This document shows, piece by piece, positions 1 through 6,827 of a DNA stretch of 8,901 nucleotides. The position numbers and the translations under genes were made by a program. How positions within the stretch are numbered: the first letter of the stretch is position 1; each line of letters opens with the position of its first letter. Source of the DNA: Bacteroides sp. (GTDB taxonomy: Bacteria > Bacteroidota > Bacteroidia > Bacteroidales > Bacteroidaceae). Where the stretch lies: NCBI GenBank assembly GCA_030151635.1, contig JASLDF010000018.1:1-8901 (forward strand). The letters run 5' to 3'. A model generated the notes under the pieces. The model searched no databases and was not told the DNA's origin. It saw only the letters and a list, made by a program, of their open reading frames with translations.

Positions 1-2
1 AG

Positions 3-397
3 TGGAGCTGGAGGGGGTCGAACCCTCGTCCAAACGAGGAAATCATATGATTTCTACATGCTTATCTCAGCCTTCAATTTTCGAGTACAAGCAAGACCTG
101 AGCCACCAACTTGTACCTTATCCTCTTAATTTTATCCAAAGTGCGAGGCAACTTTGAACTATCCCCGATATATCAGCACCACTGATCCAGATAGCTTCGG
201 AAAAACAGCATCTGAGTGATGTCCCGTCTCAACACCTAGTGTCGAGATAAAGTGTAATCTACTATAATTCGATTACGCAGCAAGAGCGTAGTTATTTTCG
301 CCAGATAAAAATTTTGATACTAGTATTAAAGTGCTTATTATCGATGCACTGCATGCTTACATACCATCTCTACCCGCTGTCAAAACCAATCAGCCCC
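3..397 (-). ncRNA. ssrA: tmRNA (transfer-messenger RNA), one-piece
   Basis: tmRNA rescues stalled ribosomes: with SmpB it enters the A site, adds alanine, and then encodes a degradation tag. Read on the minus strand, the 5' end GGGGCTG (397-391) pairs with CAGCTCC (10-4) to form the acceptor stem, including a G-U at the third pair as expected for alanyl-tRNA synthetase recognition. The T arm is clear: GACGAGG, GTTCGAC, then CCCTC just before the acceptor strand. The opening TTTTGACAGCGGGTAGA block and the stretch CTCGTTTGGACGAGGG match Bacteroidetes tmRNAs as I know them. The tag frame lies at 302-273. The discriminator base A is position 3 and the next bases are CT, so CCA is not encoded and must be added by tRNA nucleotidyltransferase. 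The gene is complete and of usual one-piece length (about 395 nt). Confidence 0.96.
273..302 (-). other. ssrA: tmRNA tag-peptide reading frame (GENNYALAA)
   Basis: This is the internal message part of the tmRNA. Starting at the GGC resume codon (302-300), the frame reads G-E-N-N-Y-A-L-A-A and ends with TAA at 275-273. The ALAA end is the usual recognition signal for ClpXP-type proteases, and the G-E-x-N-Y-A-L-A-A pattern is characteristic of Bacteroidetes. There is no start codon because translation resumes here on stalled ribosomes. Confidence 0.95.
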
Positions 398-446
398 TTC
401 TAAATTTAGAAGTTCTCCTAGTTATAAAACAGAGAGAAATGATTTT

Positions 447-454
447 CAAACCTA
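447..454 (-). promoter_or_regulatory. candidate -7 box for ssrA (proximal)
   Basis: The minus strand reads TAGGTTTG, a perfect match to the Bacteroidetes sigma-ABfr -7 consensus TAnnTTTG. Transcription would begin near 440, giving a leader of about 43 nt before the mature tmRNA 5' end, presumably removed by RNase P. No TTG-type -33 element is visible at the usual distance, which weakens the call. Confidence 0.4.
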
Positions 455-487
455 CCCTATTTCTCTAAATAGCATAGATATGAGGTG

Positions 488-495
488 CAAATATA
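488..495 (-). promoter_or_regulatory. candidate -7 box for ssrA (distal)
   Basis: The minus strand reads TATATTTG, a second perfect TAnnTTTG match, with a predicted start near 481 and a leader of about 85 nt. It also lacks a clear TTG at -33. The inverted repeat at 504-533 would lie over its upstream half. It may be an alternative to, or act in tandem with, the proximal box. Confidence 0.35.
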
Positions 496-503
496 GCTAT
501 TAT

Positions 504-533
504 TTTAACACTGAGTAGTCTTAGAGTGTTAAA
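504..533. repeat. 9-bp perfect inverted repeat, 12-nt spacer
   Basis: TTTAACACT (504-512) is exactly mirrored by AGTGTTAAA (525-533). No run of T follows on either strand, so it is not an intrinsic terminator. It sits just upstream of the distal ssrA -7 box and could be an operator or a transcript hairpin. Its function is unknown. Confidence 0.5.
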
Positions 534-563
534 TTACGCTTAAGCTCAATAATCATTCTTTCT

Positions 564-608
564 ATCTAGGTAGTTCAAAACCTTTTTCAGTCTGAAATAT
601 ACCTAGAT
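564..608. repeat. 9-bp inverted repeat enclosing a smaller palindrome
   Basis: ATCTAGGTA (564-572) and TACCTAGAT (600-608) are perfect inverted repeats with a 27-nt spacer. The spacer contains TTTCAG-T-CTGAAA (585-597), a second dyad with a 1-nt centre. Both lie upstream of the candidate promoters of the TonB receptor gene, where a regulator of the uptake operon could bind. I do not recognise either as a known operator. Confidence 0.45.
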
Positions 609-615
609 TATGCGA

Positions 616-646
616 TTGAACGATTCATCACTTTGTTAGACCTTTG
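616..646 (+). promoter_or_regulatory. candidate promoter for the receptor operon (upstream)
   Basis: TTG (616-618), a 20-nt spacer and GACCTTTG (639-646) fit the Bacteroidetes TTG-N19/20-TAnnTTTG layout with one mismatch in the -7 box (G for T). The start would be near 652, giving a leader of about 38 nt before ATG 690. The spacing is good but the box is imperfect. Confidence 0.35.
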
Positions 647-674
647 TCATCAGAAATTGAAAAAGTACAAACAA

Positions 675-682
675 TATCTTTG
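675..682 (+). promoter_or_regulatory. candidate -7 box very close to the receptor start
   Basis: TATCTTTG is a perfect TAnnTTTG match. The nearest upstream TTG (657-659) is only 15 nt away, shorter than usual. If used, transcription would begin about 688-690, making the ATG at 690 leaderless or favouring the in-frame ATG at 711. It competes with the better-spaced candidate at 616-646. Confidence 0.35.
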
Positions 683-689
683 AAACAAA

Positions 690-3083
690 ATGAACGACTT
701 AAGAAACTTGATGACAAGATTCCTTGTAGCAGCAATGCTTCTGCTATTACAAAACCCACTACATGCACACGATGAAAGACATACGTCAATCCATGGCATT
801 GTTATTGATAAAGGGGGGAATGCTATTGAATCGGCCACCATCTATCTAAAAGAAGCTCAAAAAGGAACGTTAAGTAATGACAAAGGGAAATTTATAGTTG
901 ATGTAAAACCTGGAGCATATACCATTAACGTGCAATATATGGGGTATGAACCCTACGAAGCCACTGTAAATGCCAAACGTGGCGAGAAAAACTTTATTAA
1001 AATTAAACTCCAAGATACCAGCTATAATTTAAGCGAAGTAATAGTCGAGTCAAAATCGCCCGTTCAACGTGTCAAAGAATCGGCATTAAATGTCGTTGCT
1101 ATTGACACCAAAGCTCTCTACAACACAACGCTAGATATCTCGAATACATTAGGAAAAGTATCAGGAGTAAAGATAAGAGAGATTGGTGGCGTGGGCTCGG
1201 ACAGCCAAATTTCACTAAACGGTTTTACAGGTAAGCACATCAAAGTATTTATGGACGGTGTACCTATGGAAGGCTCGGGCTCTTCTTTCCAAATTAATAA
1301 CATCCCCATTAATATGGCCGAACGAATTGAGGTTTATAAAGGCGTTGTCCCTGTAGAATTTGGTGGTGATGCATTGGGAGGTGCCATTAATATTGTGACC
1401 AAGCAGAGTTCGAACACCTTTGTTGATGCTTCATATTCTTATGGTTCTTTCAACACACACAAATCGAACATCAGTATAGGACACACCGCAAAAAATGGTT
1501 TCACGCTCAATGTAAATGCATATCAGAATTATTCTGACAATAATTACAAAGTGAAAACAAAGCTTCTAGACTTGGAAACAGGACGTTTCTCGGACGAAGA
1601 GTATTGGTTTAAACGTTTTCATGACCGCTATCATAACGAGGCTCTTATTGCCAAGGTGGGTGTGGTAAATAAACCGTGGGCAGATAAAATGCTATTTGGA
1701 ATTACATTGAGTCATGAAGACGCTCAGATTCAAAATGCCAATTTAATGCGTATTGTTTATGGTGGTAAAAAACGAAATGCAAAGGGGGTTATGCCCTCAT
1801 TTAGCTACTCGAAAAAGAACTTATTCGTTAAGAACTTGAATTTATCGGCAAGTGCAAATTACAATCACTTGAAAAGTGAGAATACAGATACGCTGGCTCG
1901 TCAATACAACTGGGCAGGAGAGTATATTCCTAAAAGTGCCAAGGGAGAGGGACAGTTTACAATGGGAAAATTTGAAAATCAGAATTTCTATGGCACGGCC
2001 AATCTTAGCTACAACCTAATGGGTAAGCATCGATTTTCATTGAACAACGTTTACAGTAATTTCCAACGTAAGGCTTCTGATAAAGCTGCAAATGAGACGA
2101 ACAGTACGGCTGCTACTTTCATGCGCCGTAAAAACAGCAAGAATGTTTTGGGGTTATCTTATAAATTCACTCCTATTGCACAATGGAATATGATGGCTTT
2201 CGCAAAACACTATCAGACCGAAATTAAAGGTCCCGTAGATGTTTCTACAACGACAACACCAAACTATGAAGAGCAAACTAAACGCTCTAGTGTAACGGGA
2301 TATGGGTTTGCATCAACCTATCACATTACTTCGACAATTCAAATGAAGGCTTCTTTTGAACAAGCCTATCGCTTGCCATCCGAAAGAGAGTTGTTTGGCG
2401 ACGAAGTACTGGAATCTGGGAATACAAAGTTGAAACCAGAAAATAGTAAGAACTTGAATTTAAACATTTCGTACGATAAAACTTTCCATGAAAAGCACAA
2501 CCTGACACTTGATGGTGGTTTTATATATCGAGTTACAAAAGACTACATCAGACGCGTTATTGAACAGCGATATGGGGGTGCCTATTCAACAAACCACGGA
2601 CAAGTAAACAACATTGGCTTTGATGTAGAAGCTAGGTATTCTTACAAAAATGCACTAGTGGTTGGGGGTAATTTCACATATCAGAACATTCGAAATAAAG
2701 AGAAATACTCGCCTACAGGACAAGAGCTAATCTACTACAACGATCGTGTTCCTAACCTACCCTACCTTTTTGGAAACTTCGATATGAGCTATAGTTTCAA
2801 AGATTTAATCCAAAAGAAAGATTTATTGACATTGGGCTATAATCTACGCTATGTTCATGCCTTTTATAGAGATTGGGAAAGCGAAGGGGGTGATATTACC
2901 ATTCCAGGACAATTGTCGCACGATGTAAACTTGACCTATTCATTGAAGAGTGGAAAGTATAATATAGCGCTAGAAGCCAACAACGTGACAGACCAAATTA
3001 TGTACGACAACTATAGTTTACAAAAACCAGGGCGTAGCTTCTCTGTAAAATTTAGATACTTCTTTTATAAAACAAAATATTAA
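690..3083 (+). CDS. TonB-dependent outer-membrane receptor, siderophore-type
   Basis: This 797-residue outer-membrane importer is powered by TonB-ExbBD. A signal peptide runs from residue 1 to about 26 (hydrophobic FLVAAMLLLL, likely cut after LHA). It is followed by a CarboxypepD_reg-like beta-sandwich (about 33-108, with GVVID-like opening and YMGYE), a TonB-box-like LSEVIVES (114-121), a plug domain (about 125-238, with LNGFTGKHIKVFMDGVPM and FGGDALGGAINIVTK), and a barrel ending in alternating aromatic strands (SVKFRYFF). It lacks the SusC hallmark partner SusD. The next gene, 24 bp downstream, is a DUF4374-like lipoprotein, so the pair resembles Bacteroides XusA/XusB and iron-siderophore uptake is the best guess. 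An in-frame ATG at 711 would give a cleaner signal peptide (MTRFLVAAM...). ATG 690 is kept as the longest frame; no Shine-Dalgarno decides. Substrate specificity is inference. Confidence 0.93.
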   Translation: MNDLRNLMTRFLVAAMLLLLQNPLHAHDERHTSIHGIVIDKGGNAIESATIYLKEAQKGTLSNDKGKFIVDVKPGAYTINVQYMGYEPYEATVNAKRGEKNFIKIKLQDTSYNLSEVIVESKSPVQRVKESALNVVAIDTKALYNTTLDISNTLGKVSGVKIREIGGVGSDSQISLNGFTGKHIKVFMDGVPMEGSGSSFQINNIPINMAERIEVYKGVVPVEFGGDALGGAINIVTKQSSNTFVDASYSYGSFNTHKSNISIGHTAKNGFTLNVNAYQNYSDNNYKVKTKLLDLETGRFSDEEYWFKRFHDRYHNEALIAKVGVVNKPWADKMLFGITLSHEDAQIQNANLMRIVYGGKKRNAKGVMPSFSYSKKNLFVKNLNLSASANYNHLKSENTDTLARQYNWAGEYIPKSAKGEGQFTMGKFENQNFYGTANLSYNLMGKHRFSLNNVYSNFQRKASDKAANETNSTAATFMRRKNSKNVLGLSYKFTPIAQWNMMAFAKHYQTEIKGPVDVSTTTTPNYEEQTKRSSVTGYGFASTYHITSTIQMKASFEQAYRLPSERELFGDEVLESGNTKLKPENSKNLNLNISYDKTFHEKHNLTLDGGFIYRVTKDYIRRVIEQRYGGAYSTNHGQVNNIGFDVEARYSYKNALVVGGNFTYQNIRNKEKYSPTGQELIYYNDRVPNLPYLFGNFDMSYSFKDLIQKKDLLTLGYNLRYVHAFYRDWESEGGDITIPGQLSHDVNLTYSLKSGKYNIALEANNVTDQIMYDNYSLQKPGRSFSVKFRYFFYKTKY

Positions 3084-3107
3084 ACACACGAATAACATCC
3101 GTAAATT

Positions 3108-4403
3108 ATGAAAACAATAACATTCGCAAGAAAACTATTCTTTGGAGTAGCCGTAGCCTCAACTGCACTATTTGCAGCTTGTAGCGACAATGACAGCACC
3201 ACTCCAGGTGCAGAAAACATCTCTAAATCGGGTCCTTACTTTGTATCGGTATCAGGAGAAACTTCGGAATACATTATGCAGTTAGACCAAGTTGAAACGG
3301 GTATTGTTTCGATTAAACAAAACATCAAACAACTGGATCAATCGGGTTACACTTGGATATTTAGTGATGACAATCGTCATGCGGTAGGTTTAATCTACAA
3401 ACAAGGCGATCCTGGTATCGGACTAGGATACAATGCTGTTAAAGACCAGGAATTCAAAGAAGTGGGTCAGTTTCAAATTAAATCAAGATTCACAACCTAT
3501 GGCTTCTTCAATGATCAGGCAATTACTGCGGTGGGTGGTCAAACTTTAACTGGAGAAAATGAGAAAGACGAAAATGGCAACCCACGTAAAGATGGTGTTA
3601 CTTTCAACATCATCAGCCTAACAGATAAATTTTCTATTAGAGAAAAGTCTATTCCAACACTGGATAAGTTTAAAAAAGGGGAATTTGCCACTTTTGCTGG
3701 TATCGTTGACCGTGGAGATGGCACGTTCTTAACTGGACTTGTTGTTTCTCAACCTCGTGATCCAAATGCAGAAGGTGGTTCTAGCAATGGTGTTATTACG
3801 GAACCAAACAAAGTATGGGTGGCTGCACTCGATAAAGACTTCGAAGTTACTCAAGTGTTCGAAGATGATCGCATCAGCTTTTCATCGGGACGTCATCGTT
3901 CACAATACTACTCACAAATTGGTATTGCCGATGACCAAACAACCTATGTATTCTCTGGTTCTTATGACGAAAACACAACACTTCCAGCTGGTGCATTACG
4001 CATAAATAAAGGTGCAAAAGAGTTTGACAAAGATTATTATTTCAATATTCAAGCCGTTGCAGATAACTACAAATTCAGAAAAGTTTGGCACATTGGTCAA
4101 GATTATTTCTTGTTGGAATTCTACAATGAGCATGAAATTGGTCCTAAGAGTCCTGCTACACGCTACGGAATTGTAGATGCTAAATCAAAAGCATTCAAAT
4201 GGGTGAAAGGGCTTCCTGAAATTGATAAAATTACAAGCTCTGGTTTGCCATCAACCTATGCAGGTAAAGCATTCTTTCCTGTTGTAGAAGCGGGTAAAAA
4301 TCCACGAATTTACATTATTGATCCTGTATCTGGAAATGCGAAAGCGGGAATTGAAATTAAAGGTGCTACGGACATTCGTGCCGTTGGTTTCTTAAAGGTG
4401 TAA
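3108..4403 (+). CDS. DUF4374-like surface lipoprotein (XusB-like)
   Basis: This 431-residue lipoprotein is the probable partner of the receptor encoded 24 bp upstream. The signal peptide ends in the lipobox L-F-A-A-C, so Cys25 would be lipidated. The next residues, S-D-N-D-S, are acidic and resemble the Bacteroidetes lipoprotein export signal that sends proteins to the outer face of the outer membrane. The mature part (about 41-431) is rich in short strands and turns (GPYFVSVSG, SGYTWIFSDDNRHAVGLIY, TTYGFFNDQ) and reads like the DUF4374 family, thought to be a beta-propeller. In Bacteroides, XusB of this type captures siderophores outside the cell and hands them to XusA. Family assignment is by recognition of the pattern, not a search. 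The same role here is inferred from the gene pairing. It is the last gene of the operon, followed by a terminator. Confidence 0.85.
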   Translation: MKTITFARKLFFGVAVASTALFAACSDNDSTTPGAENISKSGPYFVSVSGETSEYIMQLDQVETGIVSIKQNIKQLDQSGYTWIFSDDNRHAVGLIYKQGDPGIGLGYNAVKDQEFKEVGQFQIKSRFTTYGFFNDQAITAVGGQTLTGENEKDENGNPRKDGVTFNIISLTDKFSIREKSIPTLDKFKKGEFATFAGIVDRGDGTFLTGLVVSQPRDPNAEGGSSNGVITEPNKVWVAALDKDFEVTQVFEDDRISFSSGRHRSQYYSQIGIADDQTTYVFSGSYDENTTLPAGALRINKGAKEFDKDYYFNIQAVADNYKFRKVWHIGQDYFLLEFYNEHEIGPKSPATRYGIVDAKSKAFKWVKGLPEIDKITSSGLPSTYAGKAFFPVVEAGKNPRIYIIDPVSGNAKAGIEIKGATDIRAVGFLKV

Positions 4404-4440
4404 TTGGTCTTTTTTTAATAAGTTCAACCAAGTTGTTAGC

Positions 4441-4480
4441 AAGTCGGAATGAGAGTGAAATGCTCTTATTCCGACTTTTT
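4441..4480 (+). terminator. intrinsic terminator of the receptor-lipoprotein operon
   Basis: A 15-bp stem (4441-4455 with 4463-4477, one G-U pair) closes a 7-nt loop (TGAAATG) and runs into TTTTT ending at 4480. It begins 37 nt after the lipoprotein stop codon. On the opposite strand no T-run follows the stem, so it works in the plus direction only. Confidence 0.92.
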
Positions 4481-4482
4481 AA

Positions 4483-4800
4483 ATTATCCATCTAAAAGTT
4501 AAGAGTCAATATTTCCTCTTTTCTACTACTGATTCTATCTTCCTAGAGTTACCTCCCAATGATAGAGTTGTTCTCTTTCAAAGAGAACTCAGTCTTCTTA
4601 CTAAGAAAGGCCATGCTTCTCAGGGAGAAATTACGAATCTTCTAAATAAAGGTTTAAAGCTACTGTAGCCCCTTTGTATGCTAAGAAAAGAAATCTTCTA
4701 ATCTCAACTTTAAAATCCTCTCCTATTGATTACACTCCAATTCAAAAAGCATTTCCTTTTTTATTTTTTTCAATTTCTCTGCTGATGTTGTTTATGGCTT
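4483..4800 (+). pseudogene. possible decayed coding remnant, family not recognised
   Basis: One frame is open from 4483 to the TAG at 4666-4668 but has no usable start codon. Its translation has a protein-like, amphipathic flavour (LELPPNDRVVLFQREL, SLLTKKGHASQGEITNLL). A second frame picks up after a shift at about 4650-4662 and continues APLYAKKRNLLISTLKSSP, then a hydrophobic stretch, to a TAA near 4810. Read together they could be one gene broken by a frameshift, whose second half includes a membrane segment. Against this, the region is AT-rich, no family is recognised, and open frames of about 60 codons occur by chance. Treat it as a hypothesis. Confidence 0.25.
4570..4588. repeat. 19-bp near-perfect palindrome
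   Basis: GTTCTCTTT-C-AAAGAGAAC is a 9+1+9 perfect dyad. The centre is too tight for a terminator hairpin and no T-run follows, so a dimeric-protein binding site is the more natural reading. It lies about 90 bp past the upstream operon's terminator and about 430 bp before the next gene, so no obvious target gene is near. It also falls inside the possible decayed frame. Confidence 0.55.
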
Positions 4801-4972
4801 TTCCTTAAGAATTGGCAACCAGCTTAATAAGCTTAATCACAAATGATATAAGCTACAAGTACTCCTAGGGTAGTAAATAGGTTAACCACCCCACTCTTTT
4901 CACAATACTGCTATTTTGTTTCACTTTTACACATTTTAACCATTTTGCTAACTCGAGATTGCATTTAATGAT

Positions 4973-4980
4973 TACATTTG
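4973..4980 (+). promoter_or_regulatory. candidate -7 box for the GltD-like gene
   Basis: TACATTTG perfectly matches TAnnTTTG, predicting a start near 4986 and a 36-nt AT-rich leader without Shine-Dalgarno before ATG 5022. A TTTTG at 4943-4947 could serve as the -33 element, with a spacer of 25 nt, at the long end of what is accepted in Bacteroides. Confidence 0.5.
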
Positions 4981-5021
4981 CCACCTGAACATAGCAAAAT
5001 TAAAAAAATCTAGTTATAGAT

Positions 5022-6338
5022 ATGGACCAAATTAATAGTAAGTTTAAGGAAGATGATGCTGGTTATAGCATGAAAGATGCCATTGACGAAGCGAAAAGAT
5101 GCCTCAATTGCAAAAAACCATCATGTATTGCTGGTTGCCCAATTGCAAATGATATCCCTGGCTTTATTCACCAATTATCTATGGGTAATTTAGGTGGGGC
5201 CATGAATATTATCAATGAAAAGAGCAATCTTCCTGCTATATGTGGACGAGTTTGTCCGCACGAAAAGCAATGTGAAGGTAATTGTATATTGAATAAAAAG
5301 GACAAACCTATTCGCATTGGACGTCTTGAAAGATTTATAGCGGATTTTGATACAAATATGGATCTAATCCGTGAAAAACTACCTCAAAAGACTAGGGGGA
5401 AGGTGGCTGTTATTGGTTCGGGGCCTGCGGGATTAACTGTAGCTGGAGATTTAGCACGTATCGGCTTTAATGTGACCATCATCGAAAAACAAGATGAAGC
5501 GGGTGGTGTATTAATGTATGGTATTCCGGAATACCGTCTACCAAAAGATGTGGTGCGTAAAGAAATTAAAAAAATTGAGAACTTAGGCGTAAGTTTCTTA
5601 ACTAATCATGGTGTTGGAATCGACTTTACAGTTGATACCATCTTCGAACAAGGTTTTGATGCTGTATTTATTGGTTCGGGTACGGCTCAGGCCAAAACCC
5701 TCGATACACCGGGATCACACCTAAAAGGAATTATTCAATCTTCGTATTTTCTACAGATGGCCAGTCTATATAGTATTGGACAAATTGATGAAGATGAAGT
5801 TCCATTTAGAGAAGGTGAACGAATTGGAATTATTGGTTGCGGTAATGTGGCGATGGATGCGGCTAGAACTGCGATTAAAATGAATGCCAAAGAAGTGACT
5901 GTCATCTCAAACGACACCATTGAAAATATGCCTGCTCTCAAAGTAGAATATGATTTTGCGGTGAAAGATGGGGCAAACTTCCTTTGGGAAACCAATACTA
6001 CTACATTTCTAGGTGATGAAAATAACGAATCGGTTATTGGACTGCGTGCTACGACTCCCGATGGAGAGAAAGAGTTTATGTTCGACCGTATTTTATTGGC
6101 TATTGGTTCAAGACCAGCTAATAAAATTGTTTCGACAACAGAAGGAATTAATGTTGACGAAACGGGCTATGTCATCACAAAACAAAAACCTTATGGCATG
6201 ACCACTCGAAAAGGTGTTTTTGCTGGAGGGGATGTGGTACATAAACCACAAACTGTAGTTTTGGCAATGAAAGATGCCAAACAAGTTGCTGCAGGAATTG
6301 CTCAATATGTAGATGCTGTGAAGTTGCTACAAGACTAA
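5022..6338 (+). CDS. GltD/NfnB-like iron-sulfur FAD-dependent oxidoreductase
   Basis: This 438-residue cytoplasmic flavoprotein belongs to the family of the glutamate synthase small subunit, NfnB and sulfide dehydrogenase beta. The N-terminal Fer4_20-like domain has two cysteine clusters for [4Fe-4S] centres: C27, C30, C35, C39 and C74, C78, C84, C88. FAD binding is shown by GSGPAG (132-137) with acidic E155, then GGVLMYGIPEYRLP (161-174), and the C-terminal GGD (402-404). The second Rossmann motif is GCGNVAMDAARTA (272-284). Unlike typical family members, the residues after strand 2 are V-I-S-N-D (294-298) rather than V-Y-R-R, so the arginines that usually grip the NADPH phosphate are missing. 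No large GltB subunit adjoins it, and it has its own promoter and terminator, so calling it glutamate synthase would be unsafe. The partner and electron acceptor are unknown. Confidence 0.9.
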   Translation: MDQINSKFKEDDAGYSMKDAIDEAKRCLNCKKPSCIAGCPIANDIPGFIHQLSMGNLGGAMNIINEKSNLPAICGRVCPHEKQCEGNCILNKKDKPIRIGRLERFIADFDTNMDLIREKLPQKTRGKVAVIGSGPAGLTVAGDLARIGFNVTIIEKQDEAGGVLMYGIPEYRLPKDVVRKEIKKIENLGVSFLTNHGVGIDFTVDTIFEQGFDAVFIGSGTAQAKTLDTPGSHLKGIIQSSYFLQMASLYSIGQIDEDEVPFREGERIGIIGCGNVAMDAARTAIKMNAKEVTVISNDTIENMPALKVEYDFAVKDGANFLWETNTTTFLGDENNESVIGLRATTPDGEKEFMFDRILLAIGSRPANKIVSTTEGINVDETGYVITKQKPYGMTTRKGVFAGGDVVHKPQTVVLAMKDAKQVAAGIAQYVDAVKLLQD

Positions 6339-6363
6339 TAAAATTACTCGTTAATAATTTTAG

Positions 6364-6396
6364 AAAGGAGGTGCTCAATTGGGTGTCTCCTTTTTT
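6364..6396 (+). terminator. intrinsic terminator of the GltD-like gene
   Basis: AAAGGAGGTGCTC (6364-6376) folds with GGGTGTCTCCTTT (6381-6393) over an AATT loop. The stem has 13 pairs, four of them G-U, and is followed by a run of six T (6391-6396). It starts 25 nt after the stop codon. Confidence 0.88.
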
Positions 6397-6449
6397 ATGT
6401 AAGGTGGGTCCTCATCCTGGAATAGAGTTACACTTAAGAAGGTAATGTT

Positions 6450-6746
6450 ATGGAAGAATTAAACACTCAGTATGTTAAACGTAGTAAGAAGGATTATAGT
6501 TATCCTTCAAACTCGCAGTCGCAAAGGAATTGAGGATGGTTTTATCACCAAGATCAATGTATGCACAAATATGAAATACTAGGTAGTGCAACAATTACTC
6601 GTTGGTATGGGAAATATGGTAACTGTGATGATTATAGTCTAGAATCATCTTTTTTAAAGAAAACACCTGAACAGATACACAACAAGACTCAAAAACTTAA
6701 GAGTGCAGAAAAACAAAAACAGTTGCCAGTAAAATCTAGCAATTAG
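6450..6746 (+). pseudogene. IS3-family OrfA transposase remnant, frameshifted
   Basis: OrfA of IS3-family elements carries a helix-turn-helix that binds the element's ends. The relic begins at ATG 6450 with MEELNTQYVKRSKKDYS, then the frame must shift to read SFKLAVAKEL (about 6506-6536), shift again for EDGFITKINVCT (about 6533-6568), and again for the intact stretch YEILGSATITRWYGKYGN and KTPEQIHNKTQKLKSAEKQ to TAG 6744-6746. Together these rebuild the usual order: QYVKR..DYS, SFKL.VV.E, helix-turn-helix Y.I.G..T..RW..KYG, then a coiled-coil tail. After the TAG the same frame continues EYSVLVICN to a stop at 6810-6812, perhaps the original tail. No OrfB and no terminal inverted repeats are seen, so only a fragment of the element remains. 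At least three frame changes make it non-functional. Confidence 0.75.
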
Positions 6747-6827
6747 GATGGAAATTATGAATATAGTGTTCTAGTAATCTGTAACCTTAATCTAGGAAGA
6801 ACAGTAGCGTAACAAAAAATAAAGAAC

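Noticed and set aside
3739..4005. 88-codon plus-strand open frame
   Set aside because: It is an out-of-frame shadow inside the lipoprotein gene, without a separate start signal or recognisable product.
4483..4668. Transposase fragment in the gap after the lipoprotein gene
   Set aside because: The segment EITNLLNKGLK faintly recalls transposase N-termini, but no motif or terminal repeat supports this, so no family is claimed.
4861..4910. Short palindromes such as GGTTAACC
   Set aside because: Too short and too common in AT-rich DNA to support a function.
5735..5995. 86-codon minus-strand open frame
   Set aside because: It is antisense to the Rossmann-fold region of the GltD-like gene, whose motifs are intact. 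No independent support.
5022..6338. Assignment as glutamate synthase small subunit (gltD)
   Set aside because: No gltB neighbour, a changed NADPH motif, and several related flavoprotein families share the same domains.
6364..6373. AAAGGAGGTG as a strong Shine-Dalgarno site
   Set aside because: It forms the left arm of the terminator stem and no start codon with a sensible frame follows at the right distance.
6561..6746. Independent 61-residue small protein gene
   Set aside because: The translation contains the helix-turn-helix and coiled-coil tail of IS3 OrfA, and the missing N-terminal part is found upstream in other frames. It is better explained as part of a pseudogene.
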